Shown here: piece by piece, positions 1 to 6,397 of the stretch
Layout: each line of letters starts with the position of its first letter
Position numbering within the stretch: the stretch's first letter is position 1
DNA from: Candidatus Gastranaerophilales bacterium
GTDB taxonomy: Bacteria; Cyanobacteriota; Vampirovibrionia; Gastranaerophilales; Gastranaerophilaceae
NCBI GenBank assembly: GCA_944324205.1
Contig: CALUVK010000070.1
Coordinates: 1 to 7,454 of the forward strand
Direction: 5' to 3'
Length of the DNA stretch: 7,454 nucleotides
Notes under the pieces: model-generated
What the model was told of the DNA's origin: nothing
What the model saw: only the letters and a program-made list of their open reading frames with translations
The model's database searches: none
Translations under genes and position numbers: made by a program

Positions 1-161
1 ATATCCAAATGCCACTTTAAATATAAATCTCCTAACCGTACATGCAAAGCAGGATTTGACGGATCTTTCTGTAAATCTAACCTGCATCTCTCTATTTGGT
101 CAAACATTTTATTTTTTGATTTTCTTTGATAATTTGTATTGGTATCTGCTAATTTTTTCAT
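1..161 (-). CDS. N-terminal fragment of a TPR-like protein (cut by window edge)
   Basis: Reading leftward from an ATG at 159-161 gives 53 uninterrupted codons to the window edge, so the gene is cut by the window rather than broken. The start (MKKLADTNTNYQRK) is basic and polar, with no signal peptide. Residues from about 33 on (KDPSNPALHVRLGDLYLKW) have the spacing of a tetratricopeptide helix A: an N-P pair, then L-G-D-L-Y. TPR arrays usually serve as protein-protein scaffolds; which partner applies here cannot be told. The start is backed by a good Shine-Dalgarno, AGGAAAG at 165-171, with 6 nt between AGGA and ATG. That site overlaps the TAG stop (170-172) of the upstream PilZ-like gene. 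The 8-nt gap argues for co-transcription and coupled translation with that gene. The TPR call rests on one partial repeat and is inference; the coding call is firmer. Confidence 0.68.
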   Translation of the reverse strand, partial: MKKLADTNTNYQRKSKNKMFDQIERCRLDLQKDPSNPALHVRLGDLYLKWHLD

Positions 162-169
162 ATTCTTTC

Positions 170-772
170 CTAATCAGTATTATTACTGTATAAGTACATA
201 TAATATAACAATGCTTGTCTATCATCTTCTGTCATTGTAAAATACACTGCTGTATATTCATTATCATATACCGGATCAACTTCTGTAAGAGTTATCTTAA
301 AGGATATTGTACCATAATCCTTTGGTAAAATTAACTCGCAATCAAAAACCTCTCCGATTTTTAAAAGATTATCACTATAAAATTTTATATATTCAGTAGA
401 AATTTCAAAAGTTTTTACTGTTAAAGCCGTCTCCCCCGACTTTATATTCATAAGTTCAATATCATTAATAAATGGAATATCTTTACCTGGTGTAAGTTTC
501 ATTGCATTATAATCCAATTCTACTGAAAAATTATCTTCTAACGGTGAAGTAATGACAATTGTATTAAAATCAACTGTTCCCAGCTTTGAAAAAACTTTAA
601 CTGTTAATCTGCAACCAACTTCTAAATAAGCAATATAACGCATAAAATATGGGGGTAAATCTATCACCAAACGATCATCTAATATTTGAGATATTGTGCA
701 AATTATCTCTACAAGATTTCCTTCCTTTTGAAAACATATACATAATTTTTGTCCAGGTTTTAATAAATCCAT
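170..772 (-). CDS. YcgR/PilZ-like two-domain protein, degenerate c-di-GMP binding motifs
   Basis: This is a 200-residue soluble protein with no signal peptide or membrane segment. Residues 1-90 resemble the YcgR-type N-terminal beta domain: L-K-P-G-Q near the start, then 'IDLPPY' at 37-42, 'LEVGCRLTVKVF' at 50-61 and 'FNTIVITSP' at 69-77. Residues about 105-195 resemble a PilZ barrel: 'FEIST' at 122-126, 'LLKIGEVFDCELILP' at 136-150, and a final helix 'EDDRQALLYYMYLY'. PilZ proteins bind cyclic di-GMP through RxxxR between the domains and D/NxSxxG in the barrel. Here the linker reads LTPGKDIPF (93-101) with no Arg pair, and the second motif reads EISTEY without the Gly, so ligand binding is probably lost or altered. 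The ATG at 770-772 has no Shine-Dalgarno and lies 7 nt from a TATAAT box, suggesting a leaderless or nearly leaderless mRNA. It is likely the first gene of a unit with the TPR-like gene. The family call comes from pattern memory; an unrelated beta-barrel protein is possible. Confidence 0.7.
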   Translation of the reverse strand: MDLLKPGQKLCICFQKEGNLVEIICTISQILDDRLVIDLPPYFMRYIAYLEVGCRLTVKVFSKLGTVDFNTIVITSPLEDNFSVELDYNAMKLTPGKDIPFINDIELMNIKSGETALTVKTFEISTEYIKFYSDNLLKIGEVFDCELILPKDYGTISFKITLTEVDPVYDNEYTAVYFTMTEDDRQALLYYMYLYSNNTD

Positions 773-779
773 ATTTTAT

Positions 780-808
780 ATTATAATTAACAGTTATTTA
801 AAATACAA
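780..808 (-). promoter_or_regulatory. Candidate promoter for the PilZ-like gene, near-leaderless
   Basis: On the minus strand a perfect -10 hexamer, TATAAT, lies at 785-780. A TTGTAT hexamer, which keeps the important TTG of a sigma-70 -35 box, lies at 808-803, with exactly 17 nt between them. Initiation about 7 nt after the -10 box would fall on or beside the ATG at 772, giving an mRNA with almost no leader. This fits the absence of a Shine-Dalgarno before that ATG. TATAAT is common by chance in DNA this AT-rich, so the spacing and the coincidence with the missing ribosome site are the main support. Confidence 0.5.
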
Positions 809-819
809 TAACTGTTAAT
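786..819. repeat. Perfect 13-bp inverted repeat, candidate operator
   Basis: The arms are ATTAACAGTTATT (786-798) and its exact reverse complement (807-819), separated by 8 nt (799-806). One arm fills most of the spacer of the candidate promoter, and the -35 box overlaps the loop and the other arm, so a protein bound here would block RNA polymerase. Neither strand has a T-tract after the hairpin and the stem has only two G:C pairs, which makes a standard intrinsic terminator unlikely. A weak terminator for the upstream AsmA-like gene, or a 5' mRNA structure, remains possible. Confidence 0.6.
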
Positions 820-866
820 CATATAAATGTATTAAATTTAGAAGAAAAATAAAGCAATATGTATAT

Positions 867-3800
867 CTAGTATGGTAAAGTCTCTACGAATTCTGGAACT
901 TTTACATCTGTCATTGGCACATCTTTTTGGCGATACGATTTTTCAGAATAAGATATCCAGTTAAATAAGATTACTGAACTTGGTTTTTCTATTATACCAT
1001 TAATAACACTTCTGAATTCTTTTGTATTTTTCATAGGAAGCTGCGGCAGCTTTTCAAAATCCTCTGGAAGTATATTATATTTATTATCTTCTCCTGTTAA
1101 CATTACAAGAAGCTTATTCCAAGAGAAATCGCCAAATGCTCCTAAGCCCGAAATTACTTCATCTGAAAGCCTGCCTAACACAATAAGTTTAGCATAGTCC
1201 GTTGAGGGATTGTATGACCCTTTTATAAATAATGACATCAATGGTCCTTGAGATTGAAGCATTTTTATATTCGCTATCCCATCTGATAGCAATATATCCC
1301 CCTGAAGGTATTTAAACAAACCGGTATCCTTTAATGTAATAGCTTTCGTAACAATACTTAAGGAAGTTCTTAACATATTATCAGCAATTACATTTTGAGC
1401 ATAAAGAAGGTGTTCCAATTTCCCTAATGTTCCCATTCTGCCATTACGAACAATGAATTTTATATCACCACAAAGAGCTTGTTTAGAAGAAAGATTGCCA
1501 TCAAGATTCGAATCTAAATCCATTACACCGCTTACGCTGTCTTTTTTTATTGCAATTACGTCGAATATTGGTGCTGCACTGACTCCACGAGCTTGTATTT
1601 TAGAACTAAAATGTTCATCTTTTAAATTAAAATCAATAGATCCCGCTAATTTACCATTAAACATTTCTGACGAAATATTACTTATTTGAAGATTGTTGTT
1701 TTGCAATTTGAAATCAGAAGTTAATGCAGATAAATAAAGGGGTGAATTATATATACTTACAAGAGCCTTCTCTGCGTAAAATTTTCCCTCTTTAATTCTT
1801 ACAGGAAGAAGTTTTGAAAGAGGACTATCTTTATACATCAAATAAGTATCAGCATTAAAATATTTCGATTTTATATTAACATTTTTTATAAAGAGTTCTT
1901 TTGAAATATCAGTAGATATAGTAGAATTAAGCCCCAAAGAGGAATCTGCAATTTTTACTAACGGAGCATTAACAACAGCAACATTTTTATTGAAATCAAT
2001 AATCATATTACTTAAACTTAATTGTAAAAATTGATTTATAAGATTTTGTATAGTTATTTGCCCAACAATATCAGGCTGCTGAGGTTTTCCATTAATAAAA
2101 ATATCTCCCTTAAGCTGAGCTATTGTGTCTGCCACAGTTATGTTCAGAATTTGTGGTATAAAAACCCGTATATTTTTAAATACAGGCTCTTTAACATTAT
2201 CAATACTGCCTGTTATTATAATACGTTTTTGGCCTTTCAGATTTGATTTATAATCTGACGAAAATTTACCATTAAATGAACTAATACTTAAATCTTCTAT
2301 TTTTAATATTTTATTTTCTATTTTGGAAACAAAATTAATAACAGCAGGTTCATCAAGTATAGTTGCTTTTTCCATCAAAATCTGGCCTATAACATTCTGT
2401 ACTTCTTTATCTCCGTTTATAGTAAACATTACCGGATATATTGCATAATTCCCATTTACATTTTTTATATCTCTCGAATTTATAAAGCCGGTTATACTTG
2501 CACTAAAAGTTAAATCTTTAGAATTATAGTTCATAAATTCAGCTTTTGCAGTTAATTTTGAATTCTGCATAAATATATTAGTTTCCGGAACTTTTATTGC
2601 ATCTCTTTCAATATAAAGTTTTAAAAGTGGAAGTTTAATCTTTTCTGTTTTCTCATTTTGGATTATTAAATTATTTATATAAGCTATATTATTTTTATTA
2701 GTATCAATTTTAAGACTTGAAAAAGAAACACTATCTTTTTTATTAATTGCCTTAAAATTTTCAATTTGTAAGTTTTCTTTGTGCACTATATTATCAAAAG
2801 AGCCAGATATATTGGCAACAAGAGAGGCTACACCACTTTTTACCCCAAATGTTGAAGGACAGAGATGCTTTAATTCAACCTTATTCATAAGCACTTCAAT
2901 GTCAATATTTTTATCAACTTTCCCTTTTACCATTATTGGAGCATTATTTACATAACCAACAGCATCTGTTATATTTATTACATTGTTTGAAAAATCAATA
3001 TCTGAAGAAATTTTGTTTATATCCAGACCGTTAGCTTTTATTGCACCATCCGTTATTTTTAAATAACCTGATGATTTAATTTTATTTATGTCACCTTTTA
3101 TATTAAAATCAGCTTTCAAAATGCCATCAAGAGAATCAATTCCTTTAAATTTTGAGAAATCAGCAATAAGTTTTAATTTTCTATGTAAATCTGCAAGCTT
3201 AATTTCATCAGTTTTTACTTTTATATCAACACCAGGTTTTTTAGAATTGTTGATAACCCCGTCGATATAAACTTTTTTATCACCAGATGCATATATATTT
3301 GATAATACTCCGATTTTATCTCCTAAAAACGTTAAATATATAAAACTTTTAGGATTCTTTTTTTCAGGATCTAGTACTGAAATATTATCGAGATTAACAA
3401 GACCAGAAATTTGCACTTCATTATTAATATTACTGTATAGCTTTAAGTCGGCTATAATATCAGAATGGAAATCAAGAATTTCCATCTGTTTAAAGAAATC
3501 TTGCACATCATAAATCTTAGGGAATTTTTTTTGAATTTCTATATTTGGAACAAATGAAACATCATATGATATATATTTTTTGTCGTTTATAAAGAATTCA
3601 CCAATTGACTTCAAACCTAAATTTTTGTAATTCGGTATTTTGGAGATATCAAGCATTGAGCCTGCAAACTTGTAAATTTTATCGATTGGCTTATCATAAT
3701 AAGTTATACTATAGGATTTAAACGTAACATCCGGTGTTTCATCAAAATCCTTCGCTTTAAATTTATCAATAAGCTCATTTAAATATTTATCATCTGAGTT

Positions 3801-4136
3801 AATTTTTACTATAAATTTATCAGCGTATATACGTTTTAAAACGACACTATCCTTTTTGATAATAACAGACCAGGGAATTAAAAACCGCACATTATCAAAT
3901 TGTGCAAACTTCTGCCCGTCCTCATACATCATATGCATAACAGGCGCTTTGAGTTTTAAAGATGGTCCCAGTCTAAGTATAAGTTTCTCTATGTGAATTT
4001 GTATTCCCATATCTTTAGCAACTTGAGATTCTACCTCTGGAATAAGTTTTGATGCATTTATAGGAATAAAACAAATTGATATAAATAAACTCAATATTAA
4101 TAAAAATGCAATTATATAAATTCTGTACTTTTTCAT
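867..4136 (-). CDS. AsmA-like envelope protein (AsmA/YhdP/TamB superfamily), 1089 aa
   Basis: This is a long protein anchored by one N-terminal hydrophobic helix (about residues 5-27, after MKKYR), with the rest predicted in the periplasm. Residues 30-120 have the AsmA N-terminal pattern: an amphipathic 'SKLIPEVESQVAKDMG' stretch, then short beta strands ('IHIEKLILRLGPSLKLK', 'FDNVRFLIPW'). The middle is hundreds of residues of alternating beta strands with repeated 'G-x-hydrophobic-D/N' turns, as in a beta-groove bridge protein. About residues 867-1000 fit an AsmA-like C-terminal region: 'SGVMDLDSNLDGNLS', 'FIVRNGRMGTLGKLEHLL', 'LQGDILLSDGIANI', then 'IKGSYNPSTDYAKLIVLG'. AsmA-family proteins are implicated in phospholipid transport between the two membranes and in outer-membrane assembly; the exact member cannot be assigned. 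The ATG at 4134-4136 is 1 nt past the ABC ATPase stop, with GGAGAAG (4146-4152) inside that gene as ribosome site, so the two are surely co-transcribed. The frame is intact throughout. Confidence 0.82.
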   Translation of the reverse strand: MKKYRIYIIAFLLILSLFISICFIPINASKLIPEVESQVAKDMGIQIHIEKLILRLGPSLKLKAPVMHMMYEDGQKFAQFDNVRFLIPWSVIIKKDSVVLKRIYADKFIVKINSDDKYLNELIDKFKAKDFDETPDVTFKSYSITYYDKPIDKIYKFAGSMLDISKIPNYKNLGLKSIGEFFINDKKYISYDVSFVPNIEIQKKFPKIYDVQDFFKQMEILDFHSDIIADLKLYSNINNEVQISGLVNLDNISVLDPEKKNPKSFIYLTFLGDKIGVLSNIYASGDKKVYIDGVINNSKKPGVDIKVKTDEIKLADLHRKLKLIADFSKFKGIDSLDGILKADFNIKGDINKIKSSGYLKITDGAIKANGLDINKISSDIDFSNNVINITDAVGYVNNAPIMVKGKVDKNIDIEVLMNKVELKHLCPSTFGVKSGVASLVANISGSFDNIVHKENLQIENFKAINKKDSVSFSSLKIDTNKNNIAYINNLIIQNEKTEKIKLPLLKLYIERDAIKVPETNIFMQNSKLTAKAEFMNYNSKDLTFSASITGFINSRDIKNVNGNYAIYPVMFTINGDKEVQNVIGQILMEKATILDEPAVINFVSKIENKILKIEDLSISSFNGKFSSDYKSNLKGQKRIIITGSIDNVKEPVFKNIRVFIPQILNITVADTIAQLKGDIFINGKPQQPDIVGQITIQNLINQFLQLSLSNMIIDFNKNVAVVNAPLVKIADSSLGLNSTISTDISKELFIKNVNIKSKYFNADTYLMYKDSPLSKLLPVRIKEGKFYAEKALVSIYNSPLYLSALTSDFKLQNNNLQISNISSEMFNGKLAGSIDFNLKDEHFSSKIQARGVSAAPIFDVIAIKKDSVSGVMDLDSNLDGNLSSKQALCGDIKFIVRNGRMGTLGKLEHLLYAQNVIADNMLRTSLSIVTKAITLKDTGLFKYLQGDILLSDGIANIKMLQSQGPLMSLFIKGSYNPSTDYAKLIVLGRLSDEVISGLGAFGDFSWNKLLVMLTGEDNKYNILPEDFEKLPQLPMKNTKEFRSVINGIIEKPSSVILFNWISYSEKSYRQKDVPMTDVKVPEFVETLPY

Positions 4137-4137
4137 A

Positions 4138-5166
4138 CTAAATTACTTCTCCGCTCTCTTTATCAAAGAAATACATATCTTTAATTGAAATTTTTAGCTC
4201 TAAATTTTCTCCAATTTTGTAATCAAGAGGAATCTTTGCACAACATTTGCAATTATTCAAGTTGAAATAAACAATCCGTTCACCTCCGGTCATTTCTATA
4301 ATCTCTGGTATAACAGGAATAGAAACATCGCCTAAAATCATTTTTTCAGCGCGAATGCCTATTATTACAGAACCTGAAATAGCTTTTTCAGTTTTAAATC
4401 TATGTCCATTTATTTCAAAACATTGATTGTTAACCTCAATATCAATAAAATTCATTTGGCCTATAAAACCCGCAACAAATTTATTTGCAGGTTTATTATA
4501 TATAACTTCCGGAGTATCGGCTTGCTGAATTTTACCTTTATCAAGAACAACAATCCTATCTCCCATAGTAAGCGCCTCTGTCTGATCATGGGTTACATAT
4601 ATAAAAGTTGTTTTTAATTTTTTATGCAATCTTTTTATTTCAGAACGCATATGAACTCTCAGATTTGCATCTAAATTAGATAAAGGTTCATCCATAAGAA
4701 AAACTTTCGGATTTCTGACGATCGCTCTGCCTAATGCAACTCTTTGCCGCTGACCTCCTGACAACTGTTTTGGCTTCCTTTCTAATAACTCATCAAGATT
4801 GAGAGCTTTTGCAACTTCTAAAACTTTTTCTTTTATAAGCTTTTTATCATATTTTCGCATTTTTAACCCAAATGCGATATTGTCATACACGCTCATATGC
4901 GGATAAAGAGCGTAACTTTGGAAAACAAATGCAATATCTCTGTCTTTTGGATGAATATTATTAACAATTTTTTCATCAATTAAGATTTCTCCTGAAGTAA
5001 TATCTTCAAGTCCTGCAATAAGTCTTAAAATTGTGGATTTTCCGCACCCGGAAGAGCCTACTAAAACTACAAACTCTTTATCTTTTATTTCCAGATTTAT
5101 ATTATTGATAACATTTTTTTCGCCATCATAACTTTTAACAAGATTTTTTAAAATAACACTGCTCAT
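4138..5166 (-). CDS. CUT1-type (MalK/UgpC/MsmX) carbohydrate ABC transporter ATP-binding protein
   Basis: This cytoplasmic ATPase powers import by a carbohydrate-type ABC transporter. All catalytic elements are present: Walker A GSSGCGKST (37-45), Q-loop Gln83 in 'VFQSYALYPHMSV', signature LSGGQRQRVALGRA (135-148), Walker B VFLMDEP ending in Glu160, D-loop SNLDA (163-167) and switch His193 in 'VTHDQTEA'. After about residue 235 ('GFIGQMNF') comes a TOBE-type regulatory domain with the family's 'GIRAEKM' (270-276) and closing 'FFDKESGEVI'. At 342 residues it is slightly shorter than many MalK/UgpC proteins, the difference lying in the C-terminal domain. An unusual Cys cluster (C306, C308, C309) sits there. 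The start has a strong ribosome site, GGGGAG (5172-5177), 5 nt from ATG and 20 nt after the upstream stop. No permease or binding protein lies beside it; MsmX-like sharing between several transporters is a reasonable inference. The substrate cannot be read from the sequence. Confidence 0.93.
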   Translation of the reverse strand: MSSVILKNLVKSYDGEKNVINNINLEIKDKEFVVLVGSSGCGKSTILRLIAGLEDITSGEILIDEKIVNNIHPKDRDIAFVFQSYALYPHMSVYDNIAFGLKMRKYDKKLIKEKVLEVAKALNLDELLERKPKQLSGGQRQRVALGRAIVRNPKVFLMDEPLSNLDANLRVHMRSEIKRLHKKLKTTFIYVTHDQTEALTMGDRIVVLDKGKIQQADTPEVIYNKPANKFVAGFIGQMNFIDIEVNNQCFEINGHRFKTEKAISGSVIIGIRAEKMILGDVSIPVIPEIIEMTGGERIVYFNLNNCKCCAKIPLDYKIGENLELKISIKDMYFFDKESGEVI

Positions 5167-5186
5167 CTCAGCTCCCCAACCAAAGA

Positions 5187-6269
5187 TTAGTTTGACGGAA
5201 TAATAATATTAAAACTTGTATTTTTAAGAATTTGTGATTCTACCCAGACAATTCCACCCAATAGTTGAACCATGTTTTTTACACTGGCTAGTACTATTGC
5301 CCTTAAAACATTCTTTCTGTTTGTAGAATCTACAATTTTATATGGATCAAACATACATTCTAAATCATTCTCAGACAATAAAAGTGCGCTACTTGATAAT
5401 GATATCATTGTATACTGGGCCGCAGGCAGATTTTTCTGTAAAATAATTCCATCATCAGGATTTATAACTTCTATTACTATTTCTCCCATATCAACTGATT
5501 TAAGGATTATTTCTAAAACATCTTGTAAAATATTTTTCAAAATATCTTCTGAAGTGGAAATAGTTTTCTTTAAATCTTCCCCCTGTTTTATTGTAATTTT
5601 TACATCTTTGCCTTTATATAATTGCTCATTATAACGAACGATTGAATTTACTACACCCAAAATATCTATTATTTTTTTATCAGTATTATTAGACAAAGTC
5701 TCGGTCTGAGACAACTCTAAAAGCTTAGCCATAAAATACATTAAATCAGAAGAATTTTTGTTAATAATTCTGATATATTTTTCTTGTTGTTCGGTTAGTT
5801 CTCCGCCTAAACCATCTGCCATAGCTTGAGAAAAACCTACAATAGACTGTATTGGAGATTTTATATCATTTGTTAGCTTTAGTAAGAAATTATTTTTTTC
5901 TCTGTTTATAACATTTGCTTTTTCTGCATCATCCTGTATTACAGGTAATTGAACTGCGTCTCTAAAATCTAAAACATAACCTTCAGAAATTTCCTTGACT
6001 GTCATATCAAAGTAGATTTCTCTATCAACAAATTTCGTTATAACAGGCTTATGCAGAGCAACGGAATTAACAATTAAATTCATTGGGTTTTCTATAAAAT
6101 CAGCTATATTAGAAGTCATTAGATGCATCTTTGATGTTTCAAAAATCTCAGCTGCAGCATCATTTACCCATTGGATTTTACCGTCTTTCCCGCACAAAAC
6201 AAGAGCATCCGGAAGAGCTTTTTCTACGTCTATTGTATTAGTTTTAAATAATATTTTTTTTATATCCAT
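5187..6269 (-). CDS. PAS-domain histidine-kinase-like protein, probable pseudokinase
   Basis: This soluble 360-residue protein has no membrane segment. Residues about 15-104 form a PAS domain ('LPDALVLCGKDGKIQWVNDAAAEIF', then 'LDFRD'), a likely small-ligand or protein sensor. Residues 118-190 match a HisKA/DHp helix pair ('SIVGFSQAM', 'GLGGELTEQQEKYIRII', 'LLELSQTE'). The phosphorylation motif, normally SHELRTP, is TNDIKSP at 133-139, with Asn134 in place of His. Residues 235-358 follow the HATPase layout, with the F-box-like 'MFDPYKIVD' (306-314) and 'LLGGIVWVES' (336-345) kept. The N-box Asn, the G1 DxGxG (now SSSALLL, 292-298) and the G2 glycines (now NRKNVLRAIVLAS, 317-329) are all missing. 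It therefore probably neither binds ATP normally nor autophosphorylates, and may act by binding a partner. No response regulator adjoins it. The ATG at 6267-6269 follows AAAGGAA (6281-6287). It heads the operon with the ABC ATPase and AsmA-like genes. Confidence 0.85.
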   Translation of the reverse strand: MDIKKILFKTNTIDVEKALPDALVLCGKDGKIQWVNDAAAEIFETSKMHLMTSNIADFIENPMNLIVNSVALHKPVITKFVDREIYFDMTVKEISEGYVLDFRDAVQLPVIQDDAEKANVINREKNNFLLKLTNDIKSPIQSIVGFSQAMADGLGGELTEQQEKYIRIINKNSSDLMYFMAKLLELSQTETLSNNTDKKIIDILGVVNSIVRYNEQLYKGKDVKITIKQGEDLKKTISTSEDILKNILQDVLEIILKSVDMGEIVIEVINPDDGIILQKNLPAAQYTMISLSSSALLLSENDLECMFDPYKIVDSTNRKNVLRAIVLASVKNMVQLLGGIVWVESQILKNTSFNIIIPSN

Positions 6270-6397
6270 AAAATCTTAAATTCCTTTGTATCTTATTCTA
6301 TCACAAAATTATACTATTAAAAAAAGATTAAAATTATTAAGTTTTGTAATTTTTTGTATTAAGATTTAAGTATAAAGAAACATAAGAAGGATAAGTT
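6270..6397. promoter_or_regulatory. Divergent intergenic region with candidate promoters for both sides
   Basis: These 128 AT-rich bases separate two divergently transcribed genes and must hold both starts. For the minus-strand operon there are two -10 candidates: TATAAT at 6313-6308, and an extended -10 TGATAGAAT at 6303-6295, the latter leaving a leader of roughly 18 nt. Neither has a convincing -35 box. For the plus-strand DnaJ-family gene, TATAAA at 6371-6376 is the best -10, with only a poorly spaced TTGTAA (6344-6349) upstream. A clear ribosome site, AGAAGGA (6385-6391), sits 6 nt before the ATG at 6398. I see no CIRCE element (TTAGCACTC-N9-GAGTGCTAA), so HrcA control of the chaperone is not supported here. 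Confidence 0.4.

Noticed and set aside
786..819. Intrinsic terminator for the AsmA-like gene at the 13-bp inverted repeat
   Set aside because: The stem is nearly all A:T and no T-tract follows on either strand. Its overlap with a well-spaced promoter fits an operator better, though a weak terminator is not excluded.
1453..3270. Short plus-strand open frames (1453-1689, 2031-2246, 3088-3270) inside the AsmA-like gene
   Set aside because: All are antisense shadows of one continuous 1089-codon gene, with low-complexity translations and no ribosome sites.
4402..4617. 71-codon plus-strand open frame inside the ABC ATPase gene
   Set aside because: It is antisense to a gene with all ABC motifs intact and has no independent support.
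5272..5634. 120-codon open frame on the plus strand, antisense to the kinase-like gene
   Set aside because: It lies wholly inside a well-supported gene with recognisable PAS/HisKA/HATPase layout. Its own translation resembles no family, and it has no convincing ribosome site.
5860..5880. Possibility that the missing phosphoacceptor His (AAT instead of CAT at codon 134) is a single sequencing error
   Set aside because: The N, G1 and G2 boxes are also missing, so one base error cannot explain the pattern.
6330..6353. 7-bp inverted repeat AAAATTA / TAATTTT with a 10-nt loop in the divergent region
   Set aside because: All arms are A/T and such short repeats are expected by chance in DNA of this composition.
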